Source of the DNA: Pseudomonas silvicola
GTDB lineage: Bacteria > Pseudomonadota > Gammaproteobacteria > Pseudomonadales > Pseudomonadaceae
DNA: 64,000 nt
Assembly (NCBI RefSeq): GCF_026651855.1
Contig: NZ_CP093280.1
Location: 4,752,001 to 4,816,000 of the forward strand
Direction: 5' to 3'
In this document: positions 35,173 to 44,233 of the stretch, one piece after another
Layout of the letters: every line of letters starts with the position of its first letter
How positions within the stretch are numbered: position 1 is the first letter of the stretch
Made by a program: the position numbers and the translations under genes
Notes under the pieces: generated by a model
Seen by the model: only the letters and a program-made list of their open reading frames with translations
What the model was told of the DNA's origin: nothing
Database searches by the model: none

Positions 35173-36243
35173 TCAGGCGACCTGGGCCTGTCGTTGCGCG
35201 ACCAGCTGACGGGTCAGCGGAATCAGCTTGCGGCCGTAGTCGATGGCGTCGTCCAGCGGGTCGAAGCCACGGATCAGGAAGGTGGTGATACCCAGGTCGT
35301 AGTAGTCGAGCAGGGCTTCGGCCACTTGCTCCGGGGTGCCCACCAGCGAGGTCGAGTTGCCCTGGGCGCCCAGCAGGCCAGCGATGCCGGTCCACAGGCG
35401 TTTGTCCAGGCGCGAGCCCTTGGCGGCGGCGGCCAGCAGGCGGCGCGAACCTTCGTTCGGTGGCTCGCGGCGCACGAAGCCGCGTTGTTCGGCCAGGGCG
35501 GTGGCGCGTGCCAGGATGCTGTCGGCGCGGGCCCAGGCCTTTTCCTCGGTTTCGGCCAGAATCGGCCGCAAGGACAGGCTGAAGCGCACGGTGCGGCCAT
35601 GCTTGGCGGCTTCGGCGCGTACTTGGGTGACCACTTCCTTGACCTGCTCATAGGTTTCGCCCCACAGCGCATACACGTCCGCGTGCTTGCCTGCCACCGC
35701 GATGGCCGCCGCGGACGAGCCGCCGAAGTACAGCGGAATCGGCTGCGCACTCTTCACTGCCGAGTGGGCGCCTTCGAATTGATAATACTCACCCTTGAAG
35801 TCGAACGGCTGGTCGGCGGTCCATTCCTGGCGCAGCACGGTCAGGTATTCATCGGTGCGGGCATAGCGCTCGTCCTTGCCGATGAAACTGCCATCGGCGC
35901 GCAGCTCCTTGTCGTCACCGCCTGTGATGATATGCACCGCCGTGCGCCCGCCGTTCAATACGTCCAGTGTGGCGAACTGACGAGCGGCGAGGGTAGGGGC
36001 GGCAAAGCCGGGGCGGTGGGCGATCAGGAACTTCAGGTTTTTGGTCACGCTGGCGGCGTGGCTGGCGATCAGGGTGCTGTCCGGGCTGTTGGAGTGGAAA
36101 GCCACCAGGGCACGGTCAAAGCCCGCTTCCTCGTGGGCGCGGGCGACCTTCTCAATGTGTTCCGGCTGCAGCACGGGGCCGGTCGCAGGGTGAATTTCCG
36201 AGGCGTGATGGCCGCCGATGTAGCCGATGAATTCGATGCTCAT
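35173..36243 (-). CDS. LLM class flavin-dependent oxidoreductase, SsuD-like
   Basis: About 356 residues from the ATG at 36243 (MSIEFIGYIGG), preceded by AAAGGAAG. A longer in-frame start at 36315 would add a short peptide encoded by the leader element. Motifs: HIEKVARAHEEAGFDRALVAFHSNSPD, LKFLIAHRPGFAAPTLAARQFATLD, RTAVHIITGG and PLYFGGSSAAAIAVAGKHADVYALWGE. They match alkanesulfonate monooxygenases that release sulfite using FMNH2. It leads a three-gene operon with the thiol dioxygenase and the rhodanese. No flavin reductase gene (ssuE) is present. Confidence 0.9.
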   Translation of the reverse strand: MSIEFIGYIGGHHASEIHPATGPVLQPEHIEKVARAHEEAGFDRALVAFHSNSPDSTLIASHAASVTKNLKFLIAHRPGFAAPTLAARQFATLDVLNGGRTAVHIITGGDDKELRADGSFIGKDERYARTDEYLTVLRQEWTADQPFDFKGEYYQFEGAHSAVKSAQPIPLYFGGSSAAAIAVAGKHADVYALWGETYEQVKEVVTQVRAEAAKHGRTVRFSLSLRPILAETEEKAWARADSILARATALAEQRGFVRREPPNEGSRRLLAAAAKGSRLDKRLWTGIAGLLGAQGNSTSLVGTPEQVAEALLDYYDLGITTFLIRGFDPLDDAIDYGRKLIPLTRQLVAQRQAQVA

Positions 36244-36273
36244 GGTGCTTCCTTTATGGGTAGAGCTGATCAA

Positions 36274-36300
36274 GGGCCTCCGCCGGGTGAGGGGTCGGTC
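36274..36300 (-). promoter_or_regulatory. Shared leader element, copy 3 (before the SsuD-like gene)
   Basis: GACCGACCCC, then TCACCCGG, then CGGAGGCCC on the minus strand, 30 nt before the ATG at 36243. Here the element sits in a short reading frame starting at 36315 (MFFINDRPLTRRRP) that runs in frame into the enzyme without a stop. Confidence 0.65.
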
Positions 36301-36331
36301 GTTGATGAAGAACATAAAGGCAGGGTAAGGC

Positions 36332-36344
36332 GGTTGTGAAATTC
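36332..36344 (-). promoter_or_regulatory. Shared promoter-region motif, copy 2
   Basis: GGTTGTGAAATTC differs from the copy at 32767 in one base and lies at nearly the same distance from the start codon. It is followed by an AT-rich divergent promoter region shared with the LysR gene. Confidence 0.4.
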
Positions 36345-36527
36345 GATTTTGTTCTAAGGTAATTATTAATTAATTGAATTTAAAAACAATTAACTATTAC
36401 AGCAATGCATATTATGCTGAAGCTGCCCCTGCTGCGACCGGCCCGCGCATCACCACCTAGCCAACTCCCCACCTTTAGTACTATGCTTTTCCCACATTTT
36501 GTCACCCCCCAAACATGTGCGGCCCGA

Positions 36528-37433
36528 ATGAAAATTGATGATATCGATGCCTTTGTCGCGGTAATCCGTTGCCAGTCGATCAGCCATGCGGCCGAGTCCT
36601 TGCAGCTGACGCAGCCAGCCATCACCCGGCGGGTGCAGAATTTCGAGCAGGCGCTGGGCGTGGAGTTGTTCGACCGCAACACCAAACCCCTCAAACCCAC
36701 CCTGATCGGCCATCAGGTGTATGAGCAGTGCCGCACCATCCTGCGCGAGATGGATGCGCTGCGCGAACTGGTGGCCAGCGATGCGCCGCCCACGGGTGTG
36801 CTGCGCCTGGGTGTGCCGCAGACCATCGGCGATGTGGTGCTGCTCGACGCCCTCAAGCACTTGCGCCAGCAATACCCTGCGCTGCGTGCCCAGGTGGCCA
36901 CCGGCTGGGGCAGCCACCTGGTGGGCAAGATCGAGAAGGGCGAACTGGACGCGGCTGCCGCGCTGTTCCCGGCCGGCAAGATCTTCCCGGACAACATCAT
37001 TGGCGAGTCCATTGGCAAGATGGAGCTGGTGGTGGTCTGCGCCAAGGACAAGCTGCCCAAGCGCCCCGGCAAACTGGCCGATATCTATGACAGCGGCTGG
37101 ATTCTCAACCCCGACGGCTGTGGCTTTCGCGCGGGCCTGCAGCGTACCCTGTCGGACCAGGGCCTGGGCTTGAAGATCAACCTGGAAACCTTCGGCACCG
37201 AACTGCAACTGGGCCTGGTGGCCGAGGGCATGGGGCTGGGCCTGGTGCCGCGCGACCTGCTCGACCGCAGCGCCCATCGTGAACTGCTGGCGGCCGTGCC
37301 GCTCAAGGACTTCAAGCCGGTGATGGACCTGTGGCTGATCTTCCCGCGCTTCCTGGGCAACCTGCAGGGGCCGGTAGAGTCTTTCGGTGACCTGGTGGCT
37401 CGGTCGCTCAAGAAAGCCAGGGACGCGGCCTGA
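36528..37433 (+). CDS. LysR-type transcriptional regulator
   Basis: A 301-residue regulator. The start MKIDDIDAFVAVI at 36528 aligns with LysR N-termini; an upstream in-frame extension to 36405 lacks homology. The helix-turn-helix covers ISHAAESLQLTQPAITRRVQNFEQALGVELFDR. The C-terminal co-inducer domain begins near 90 (GVLRLGVPQTIGD). It is divergent from the SsuD-dioxygenase-rhodanese operon, and the aldolase-LLM genes follow in its own direction, so it is the likely controller of both. Confidence 0.93.
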   Translation: MKIDDIDAFVAVIRCQSISHAAESLQLTQPAITRRVQNFEQALGVELFDRNTKPLKPTLIGHQVYEQCRTILREMDALRELVASDAPPTGVLRLGVPQTIGDVVLLDALKHLRQQYPALRAQVATGWGSHLVGKIEKGELDAAAALFPAGKIFPDNIIGESIGKMELVVVCAKDKLPKRPGKLADIYDSGWILNPDGCGFRAGLQRTLSDQGLGLKINLETFGTELQLGLVAEGMGLGLVPRDLLDRSAHRELLAAVPLKDFKPVMDLWLIFPRFLGNLQGPVESFGDLVARSLKKARDAA

Positions 37434-37545
37434 AAACATAAAAATTTATGATAATTAGCTTAGAATAAAATGTGATTTTTAAATGCTTCCCGAGGCGCTT
37501 AGGCTGCGTGCACGACAGTCCTAGGCCCCACAGGGAGCAGTGCCC

Positions 37546-38346
37546 ATGAGCAGCGTCACATCCTTACCGCTACACACCCAGACCTCCAGCGTGCGCGACC
37601 GCGTCAGCCCCGAAGAGTGGGAAGTGCGCGTCAAGCTCGCCGCCGCCTACCGCCTGGCCGCGCTGCACCGCTGGACCGACCACATCTACACCCACTTCTC
37701 CGCCCGCGTGCCTGGCCCCGACGAACACTTCCTGATCAACGCCTTCGGCCTGCTCTTCGATGAGATCAACGCGTCGAACCTGGTCAAGGTCGACCTGGAC
37801 GGCACCATCGTCGATGACCCCACCGGCCTTGGCATCAACTACGCCGGTTACGTGATTCACAGCGCCATCCACGGCGCACGCCCGGACTTGAAGGCCGTGC
37901 TGCATACCCATACCCGCGATGGCATCGCCGTGTCCGCACAGAAAGACGGCCTGCTGCCGATCTCCCAGCACTCCATCGGCTTCTCGGGCCGTGTGGCTTA
38001 CCACGGTTACGAAGGCGTAGCGCTGGACCTGGACGAGCGCGAGCGCCTGGTGGCCGACCTGGGCGACAAGAGTGTGATGATCCTGCGCAACCACGGGCTG
38101 TTGACCGGTGGCGTCAGCGTCGAGCATGCCTTCCAGCAACTGCACGGTCTGGAGCGCGCCTGCGCCATCCAGGTCGCCGCCCAGGGCGCGGGCAACGCTG
38201 AACTGGTTTTCCCGCCGCGCGAAGTGGTGGAAAAGGTAGAGCGACAGGCCAAGGCCTTCGCGGCCGGGGACGGCCCAGGCGTGGCGCGGCACTGGAACGC
38301 ACTGATCCGTCAGCTGGAACGTACCGACACCGACTATAAACTCTGA
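37546..38346 (+). CDS. Class II aldolase/adducin family protein
   Basis: A 266-residue protein; the ATG at 37546 has GGGAG 8 nt upstream. The family fold shows in LHRWTDHIYTHFSARVPG, LINAFGLLFDEINASNLVKVDLDG, and metal-binding His residues in AVLHTHTRDGIAVSA and ILRNHGLLTGG. Such proteins act as aldolases or epimerases on phosphorylated or simple hydroxy-keto substrates, and some have lost catalysis. The next gene, an LLM monooxygenase, starts 13 bp after its stop, so the two are one unit. Confidence 0.9.
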   Translation: MSSVTSLPLHTQTSSVRDRVSPEEWEVRVKLAAAYRLAALHRWTDHIYTHFSARVPGPDEHFLINAFGLLFDEINASNLVKVDLDGTIVDDPTGLGINYAGYVIHSAIHGARPDLKAVLHTHTRDGIAVSAQKDGLLPISQHSIGFSGRVAYHGYEGVALDLDERERLVADLGDKSVMILRNHGLLTGGVSVEHAFQQLHGLERACAIQVAAQGAGNAELVFPPREVVEKVERQAKAFAAGDGPGVARHWNALIRQLERTDTDYKL

Positions 38347-38359
38347 GCAGGGAAGCAAC

Positions 38360-39703
38360 ATGAGCCGACAACTGAAACTGGGTGCCATCCTCACGGGCGT
38401 GGGGACCGGCCAGGCCGACTGGCTGAGCCCCGAGATTCCGGGGGATGCCAGCGTCAACATCGAGTGGTACCGCGAACAGGCGCGCCAGGCCGAGGCCGCC
38501 AAGTTCGACCTGGTGTTCATCGTCGACAGTCCCTACATCACCCCGGATTCGGCGCCGCATTATCTCAACCGGCTGGAGCCGTTGACCCTGCTGTCGGCCA
38601 TCGCCGGGGCGACCTCGAAGATCGGCCTGGTGGCGACCCTGACCACCTCGTACACCGAGCCCTTTAACGTGGCGCGCCAGTTCGCCTCGCTGGACCTGAT
38701 CAGCCAGGGGCGCGCGGGGTGGAACGTGGTGACCACCGGGCTTGAAGGGGCCGCCGGTAACTTCGGGCGTGAGGAACACATCGACCATACCGAGCGTTAT
38801 CGCAAGGCCCGCGAGCACCTGGAGGTTGTCCAGGGGCTGTGGGACTCCTACGAGGACGATGCCTTCCCGCGCGACAAACAGCACAAGCAGTTCCTGGACC
38901 CCAGCCGCCAGCACCGTCTGGACCACAAGGGCGAATTCTTCTCGGTGACCGGGCCGCTGAACATCGCACGGTCCAGGCAAGGCCAGCCGGTGATTTTCCA
39001 GGCGGGCATTTCCGAGTCGGGCAGGGCGCTGGCAGCGGATTTCGCCGAGGGGATCTTCGCCGGGGTCGACAACTTCGAAGACGCCCAAGCCTATTACCGT
39101 GACGTGAAGCGGCGCACCGCTCAGGCCGGGCGCAACCCCGAGCATGTGGTGATCCTGCCCGGCATCGCACCCATCATCGCCGACACCGATGAAGAAGCGC
39201 GGGCCATCGAACGGCAACTGCACGGTGAACTCGATCTGGAGAAGGCCCTGGTGCACCTCGGCCGGCCATTCAACTACCACGACTTCAAGCAGTACCCGCT
39301 GGACGCGCCGTTCCCGGAACTGGGTGACCTGGGCAGCAACGGCTACCGGGGGCACGCCGAGCACATCAAACAGGTGGCGCGCGAGCAGAAGCTCACGTTG
39401 CGCCAGGCGGCCCTGCGGTTCGCCACGCCGTTCTCGCATTTTGTCGGCTCGCCGCAGACGGTGGCAGACGAGATCGAGCGGTGGTTCGTGGAGGGGGCTT
39501 CCGATGGCTTCAATATCCGTGTGACCGCGCCCAGCGAGTTCAAGGCGTTCACCGAGCGGGTGCTGCCGCTATTGCGAGCCAAGGGGTTGTTCCGCGAGGA
39601 GTACAGCCATGACACCTTGCGTGGGCACCTGGGGCTGCCGGTGGTGGAGAACCGCCATACCCTGGCCCGTGGCGTTGATGCAGGGCTGAAAATTTCAGCC
39701 TGA
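38360..39703 (+). CDS. LLM class FMNH2-dependent monooxygenase (NtaA/SnaA/DszA family)
   Basis: A 447-residue enzyme, clearly related to the one at 30357-31709. Shared motifs: FDLVFIVDSPYITPDSAPHYLNRLEPLTLLSAIAGATSKIGLVATLTTSYTEPF, RAGWNVVTTGLEGAAGNFG and PVIFQAGISESGRALAADFAEGIF. A ribosome site (AGGGAAG) precedes the ATG. It likely oxygenates a sulfur- or nitrogen-containing organic compound with a separate flavin reductase. A REP doublet lies just after its stop. Confidence 0.9.
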   Translation: MSRQLKLGAILTGVGTGQADWLSPEIPGDASVNIEWYREQARQAEAAKFDLVFIVDSPYITPDSAPHYLNRLEPLTLLSAIAGATSKIGLVATLTTSYTEPFNVARQFASLDLISQGRAGWNVVTTGLEGAAGNFGREEHIDHTERYRKAREHLEVVQGLWDSYEDDAFPRDKQHKQFLDPSRQHRLDHKGEFFSVTGPLNIARSRQGQPVIFQAGISESGRALAADFAEGIFAGVDNFEDAQAYYRDVKRRTAQAGRNPEHVVILPGIAPIIADTDEEARAIERQLHGELDLEKALVHLGRPFNYHDFKQYPLDAPFPELGDLGSNGYRGHAEHIKQVAREQKLTLRQAALRFATPFSHFVGSPQTVADEIERWFVEGASDGFNIRVTAPSEFKAFTERVLPLLRAKGLFREEYSHDTLRGHLGLPVVENRHTLARGVDAGLKISA

Positions 39704-39720
39704 GCCGGGCTGCCCTCCGC

Positions 39721-39806
39721 GGCGCCTGGTTCCCCGCTTCGCCCAGTCCCACAGCGCAGGTACAGATGCCTGTGTGGGACCGGGCGAAGCTCGGGAACCA
39801 GGCGCC
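39721..39806. repeat. REP doublet, CCGGGCGAAGCTCGGGAA family
   Basis: GGCGCCTGGTTCCC (39721-39734) is matched exactly by GGGAACCAGGCGCC (ending 39806). REP cores CGCTTCGCCCAGTCCCACA and TGTGGGACCGGGCGAAGC lie inside. It starts 17 bp after the LLM stop codon and could terminate that operon. Confidence 0.88.
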
Positions 39807-40048
39807 GCCGTCGTTTCAGGCATGCTAAGATATTCAAATAGCTGATCTAACATACAAAAAACAATAAAATAAAATCATATAGTTTTATGTCTAAATAGAA
39901 TTATACAGCGCTCACTTATTCCCATACCTTAGCCTTCAGACCACCTACCCCCACCCCCGGATGGTATCCATCAGAACAGGCCTGCAGCCTATCGGTACCC
40001 CGGACGGGTACCCGCCTCGCAGGTGTTGGACGGGAGTCACCCCCAGGT
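39807..40048 (+). promoter_or_regulatory. AT-rich upstream region of the TonB receptor gene
   Basis: 39830-39910 is strongly AT-rich (runs such as ACAATAAAATAAAATCATAT), unlike the coding DNA. It is the likely promoter and operator region of the uptake operon that follows. A CysB/LysR-type site is plausible, but no consensus could be fixed by eye. Confidence 0.4.
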
Positions 40049-42484
40049 ATGGAATTCGTCAGCCAACGCAGTGGACGCAATCCTTTCACCCCCACGTTGA
40101 GCCTCAGCCCGCTGGCCGTGGCCGTCACCGGTATTCTCTTTGCCTCGGTCGCCCACGCTGAAGATAGCGCCCTGGACACCGTGGTGGTCACCGGCAACCG
40201 CGGTGCCGAGCAGCGTACCGTCACCAGCAGCCCGGTACCGATCGACGTGGTCAGTGCCAAGCAACTGCAGGCCACCGGCAAGCCCGGCCTCATGGAAGCC
40301 CTGAGCGCGGCCATTCCCTCGCTGACCCTGCCGGAAAAGACTGGCTGGGATGCCAGCGGCATGGCCCGCGCGCCGAACCTGCGCGGCCTCAACGCTGCCG
40401 AAGTGCTGGTGCTGGTCAACGGCAAGCGCCGCCATACCGCCGCCACCCTGAACATCAATGGCATCAACACCGGCGCCGCGCCGGTGGACCTGGACATGAT
40501 CCCCATCGGCGCCATCGACCACGTCGAAGTGCTGCGTGATGGCGCCGCCGCCCAGTACGGTTCGGACGCTATCGCCGGGGTGATCAACGTGATCCTCAAG
40601 GCCGATTCAAGCGGCACCTCGGTGACCAACGTCGGCCAGGGCTACGACGGCAAGAAACAGACTGTGCAGCAGAGCATCGACAAGGGCTTCGAGATCGGCG
40701 ACGGCGGCATCGTCCACCTGTCCCTGGATGCCCGCAACCAGAACGATGACAACAAGGCCAGCGCCAACGGCTACACCTACGCCCAGGCTTACGACAAGGC
40801 CGGCAAGTCCACTTACGGTGGCTACGGCACGCCGAAGATCGACCTGTACAACCTGGCCTACAACGCCGAGTTGCCGCTCAACGATACCTTGAGCCTGTAC
40901 TCCTTCGGCACCGTGTCGCACCGCGAGGCCGAGCAGGGCCAGAACTTCCGCCTGCCCACCATCACCAACACCATCACCACCGGCCCGAACGGCTACCCGG
41001 CCGGCTACACGCCCACCTGGACCATCACCGAGGACGACTACCAGGCCGCCTTCGGCGCCAAGGGCCTGGCAGGCGCATGGGACTGGGACCTGTCCACCAC
41101 CTACGGGCGCAACGAGGCGGAGCAGGGCACGTTCCACAACCAGAACCCCTCCCTGGGCGAAGCCACGCCGAACAGCTTCACCAACGGCACCTGGGTGTCG
41201 GATGAACTGACCACCAACCTGGACTTCAAGCGCAACTACGACATCGGCCTGAGCAAACCACTGGACGTGTCCTGGGGCCTGGAGCACCGACGCGACAGCT
41301 ACGAAGTGAAGAAGGGCGACTATGCGTCCTATGCCGATGGCGGTTACTGCGTGGCGCCGGGCAATTGCGCCTCGTCTGGCGCCCAGGTCACCAACGGCAT
41401 TTCGCCGGCGGACGAGGCCAGCGCCAGCCGCAACAGCGTCGCCAGCTACGTCGACTTCGGCATCAACCCGCTGCCCCAGTGGTACTTGGGCACGGCACTG
41501 CGCTACGAACACTACAACGAAGGCGTGGGCAGCACCCGCAGCGGCAAGATCACCACCCGCTACGAATTCACCCCGCAACTGGCGATTCGCGGCACGGTCA
41601 GCAACGGCTTCCGTGCCCCGTCGCTGGCCAACAGCATCTTCAGTGCGCGTTCCACCACCTATGGCGTGGTCGACGGCGTGTACCAGTCGATCAACTACGG
41701 CGTGCTGCCGGTGGACTCGGCCGCGGCCAAGGCGTTGGGGGCCAGTTCGCTCAAGCCTGAGCGCTCCACCAACTTCAGCCTCGGCCTGACCTGGACCCCG
41801 GCCGACCGCCTGAGCTTCACCGCCGATGCCTACGTGGTCAACATCCGCGACCGCATCACCCTGACCGGCACGCTGCTGGGCGACGAAGTCACCCAGGTAC
41901 TGCAGGCCAACGGCATCAGCTCCACCTCCGGTGGCCAGTACTTCCTCAACGGCGCTGACACCCGCACCAAAGGCCTGGACCTGGTGGGCAACTACAGCCA
42001 GGACCTGGGCGACTGGGGCTCGCTGAAATACACCGCGGCGTTCAACTGGAACGAGACCGAGATCCTCAGCTCCACCGGCAGCACTACCATCGGGGGCACC
42101 GAATACGAGTTGATGGACCGCAAGGCGCGCAACCTGCTGACCAGCGTGCAGCCCAAGACCAAGCTGATCCTGGGGGGCGACTGGAGCATCGGCAAGTTCG
42201 ACGTCAACCTCGGCCTGACCCGCTACGGCTCATGGAAGGAAGTCAACGACGCCAGCGACCGCTCCCTGGACCGGGTGTGGAAAGCCCAGTGGATCACCGA
42301 CCTGGACGTGGGGTACCACCTGACCAAGGACCTCAGCCTGGCGGTGGGCGCCAAGAACCTGTTTGACGTGTACCCGAAAAAACAAGGGGTGCCGTCTTCC
42401 ACCATGGTCAGCGGCTACGGTGTGTACTCGCCCTACGGCTTCACCGGTGGCTACTACTACACCCGCCTGACCTACGCCTTCTAA
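40049..42484 (+). CDS. TonB-dependent receptor
   Basis: An 811-residue outer-membrane receptor. The signal peptide ends near SVAHA (about 37), and a TonB-box-like stretch (DTVVVTGNRG) follows. The plug contains MARAPNLRGLNAAEVLVLVNGKRRH and DHVEVLRDGAAAQYGSDAIAGVINVILK. The barrel ends with a terminal aromatic residue (TRLTYAF). The ABC importer genes begin 12 bp after its stop. It should bring the substrate of that importer across the outer membrane. Confidence 0.92.
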   Translation: MEFVSQRSGRNPFTPTLSLSPLAVAVTGILFASVAHAEDSALDTVVVTGNRGAEQRTVTSSPVPIDVVSAKQLQATGKPGLMEALSAAIPSLTLPEKTGWDASGMARAPNLRGLNAAEVLVLVNGKRRHTAATLNINGINTGAAPVDLDMIPIGAIDHVEVLRDGAAAQYGSDAIAGVINVILKADSSGTSVTNVGQGYDGKKQTVQQSIDKGFEIGDGGIVHLSLDARNQNDDNKASANGYTYAQAYDKAGKSTYGGYGTPKIDLYNLAYNAELPLNDTLSLYSFGTVSHREAEQGQNFRLPTITNTITTGPNGYPAGYTPTWTITEDDYQAAFGAKGLAGAWDWDLSTTYGRNEAEQGTFHNQNPSLGEATPNSFTNGTWVSDELTTNLDFKRNYDIGLSKPLDVSWGLEHRRDSYEVKKGDYASYADGGYCVAPGNCASSGAQVTNGISPADEASASRNSVASYVDFGINPLPQWYLGTALRYEHYNEGVGSTRSGKITTRYEFTPQLAIRGTVSNGFRAPSLANSIFSARSTTYGVVDGVYQSINYGVLPVDSAAAKALGASSLKPERSTNFSLGLTWTPADRLSFTADAYVVNIRDRITLTGTLLGDEVTQVLQANGISSTSGGQYFLNGADTRTKGLDLVGNYSQDLGDWGSLKYTAAFNWNETEILSSTGSTTIGGTEYELMDRKARNLLTSVQPKTKLILGGDWSIGKFDVNLGLTRYGSWKEVNDASDRSLDRVWKAQWITDLDVGYHLTKDLSLAVGAKNLFDVYPKKQGVPSSTMVSGYGVYSPYGFTGGYYYTRLTYAF

Positions 42485-42496
42485 GAGGAACCTGCC

Positions 42497-43450
42497 ATGC
42501 CGATCGTCTCCGAAGCCGTTCAATACCGCAACGACGCTGCGCCCGTGGCGAAACCGGTGCCGCCGACCACGTTGCAGATCGTGCCGGCCCGCCACCCGGG
42601 GCGCTGGGTGGGCACGCTGTTCGCTGCTGCCGTGCTGGTGGGCATCGTCCATTCCCTGGCCACCAACCCGCGCTGGGAATGGGGGGTATTCGCCCAGTGG
42701 TTCCTGGCCCCGGCGGTGCTCAAGGGGCTGGGCAAGACCTTGCTGCTGACGTTGCTGGCGACCCTGATCAGCGCCGTGCTGGGGACTGCGCTGGCGCTGG
42801 CGCGGCTATCGCGGTCGCCGCTGCTGGCGTCGCTGGCCTGGGGCTATATCTGGTTCTTCCGCTCCATGCCGGCCCTGCTGGTGCTGATCATTCTCTACAA
42901 CTTCGGCTATCTGTACGACCACCTCTGGCTGGGCGTGCCGTTTACCGACATCGGCTACCAGTGGTCAACCGTGGACGTGCTCAGCCAGTTCACCGTGGCG
43001 GTGCTGGGCCTGGGCATGCTGCAGGCCGCCTACACCGCCGAAATCATCCGCGGCGGCGTGCTGAGCGTGGACAACGGCCAGCATGAAGCCGCCGCGGCCC
43101 TGGGCCTGCCGGCGCGCCGGCGAATCTTTCGCATCATTCTGCCCCAGGCGCTGCGCTCTATCGTGCCCACGGCATTCAACGAGGTCATCGGCCTGGTCAA
43201 GGGCAGTTCCATTGTCTACGTGCTGGCCCTGCCGGAGCTGTTCTACACCGTGCAGGTTATCTACAACCGCACCCAGGCGGTGATTCCGCTGCTGATCGTG
43301 GCGACCGTCTGGTACCTGCTGATCACCACCGTGCTGACCAGCGTGCAGTACTACATCGAGCGGTATTTCGCCCGGGGCGCGCTGCGCAATCTACCGCCCA
43401 CGCCGCTGCAACGCTTGCGTGGCTGGCTGAAGGAGAAGACCCATGGCTGA
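42497..43450 (+). CDS. Polar amino-acid-type ABC transporter permease
   Basis: A 317-residue inner-membrane permease. Hydrophobic segments begin after a polar N-terminus of about 35 residues. The family loop [31 protein letters not shown] and the EAA motif [28 protein letters not shown] contact the ATPase. Only one permease gene is present, so it probably works as a homodimer. A ribosome site (AGAGGAA) precedes the ATG, and the ATPase start overlaps its end by 8 bp. Confidence 0.93.
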   Translation: MPIVSEAVQYRNDAAPVAKPVPPTTLQIVPARHPGRWVGTLFAAAVLVGIVHSLATNPRWEWGVFAQWFLAPAVLKGLGKTLLLTLLATLISAVLGTALALARLSRSPLLASLAWGYIWFFRSMPALLVLIILYNFGYLYDHLWLGVPFTDIGYQWSTVDVLSQFTVAVLGLGMLQAAYTAEIIRGGVLSVDNGQHEAAAALGLPARRRIFRIILPQALRSIVPTAFNEVIGLVKGSSIVYVLALPELFYTVQVIYNRTQAVIPLLIVATVWYLLITTVLTSVQYYIERYFARGALRNLPPTPLQRLRGWLKEKTHG

Positions 43451-44228
43451 AGGGCGCATCGAAATCCAGGGCGTGAGCAAGCGCTTTGGCAACCAGTGGG
43501 TGCTGGATAATATAGACCTGACGGTCGACCCGGGGCAGGTGACCGTGATCCTAGGGCCATCCGGCTCGGGCAAGTCGACCTTGCTGCGCACCATCAACCA
43601 CCTGGAGAAAATCGACGCCGGGCACATCACCATCGACGGTGAATACGTGGGCTATCGGCGCAAGGGCAACCAGTTGCACGAGCTCAAGGAACGCGAGGTG
43701 CTCAAGCGCCGCCTGGACGTGGGCTTCGTGTTCCAGAACTTCAACCTCTTCGGCCACCTCACGGTGCTGGAGAACATCACCGAAGCGCCGCTGGCGCACA
43801 AACTGTGGAGCCGTGGCGAAGCCCGAGAGCGTGCCCTGGCGCTGCTGGCCAAGGTGGGCTTGCAAGAGAAGGCCGACGCCTACCCCCGGCAATTGTCCGG
43901 TGGCCAGCAGCAACGGGTGGCCATTGCCCGGGCCCTGGCCCTGCGGCCCAAAGTGCTGCTGTTCGACGAACCCACCTCGGCACTGGACCCGGAACTGGTG
44001 GGCGAGGTGCTCGACGTCATTCGCCAGTTGGCCGCCACCGGCACCACCCTGGTGGTGGTCACTCACGAAATCGGTTTTGCCCGGGAAGTGGCTGACCATG
44101 TGGTGTTCCTCTGCGACGGCAAACTGGTGGAACAAGGTCCCCCTGAAGTGATTTTCCACCACCCGCGCCACCCACGCACCGCTGCCTTCCTGGGCAAGGT
44201 GCTGACCGCCCCCCTGTTAAAGGAATGA
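43443..44228 (+). CDS. Amino-acid-type ABC transporter ATP-binding protein
   Basis: A 261-residue ATPase. Walker [10 protein letters not shown], the signature [15 protein letters not shown], Walker [13 protein letters not shown] and the H-loop THE are all intact. It matches the GlnQ/HisP group in length and order. It overlaps the permease upstream, and the binding protein follows directly. Confidence 0.95.
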   Translation: MAEGRIEIQGVSKRFGNQWVLDNIDLTVDPGQVTVILGPSGSGKSTLLRTINHLEKIDAGHITIDGEYVGYRRKGNQLHELKEREVLKRRLDVGFVFQNFNLFGHLTVLENITEAPLAHKLWSRGEARERALALLAKVGLQEKADAYPRQLSGGQQQRVAIARALALRPKVLLFDEPTSALDPELVGEVLDVIRQLAATGTTLVVVTHEIGFAREVADHVVFLCDGKLVEQGPPEVIFHHPRHPRTAAFLGKVLTAPLLKE

Positions 44229-44233
44229 CTGCC

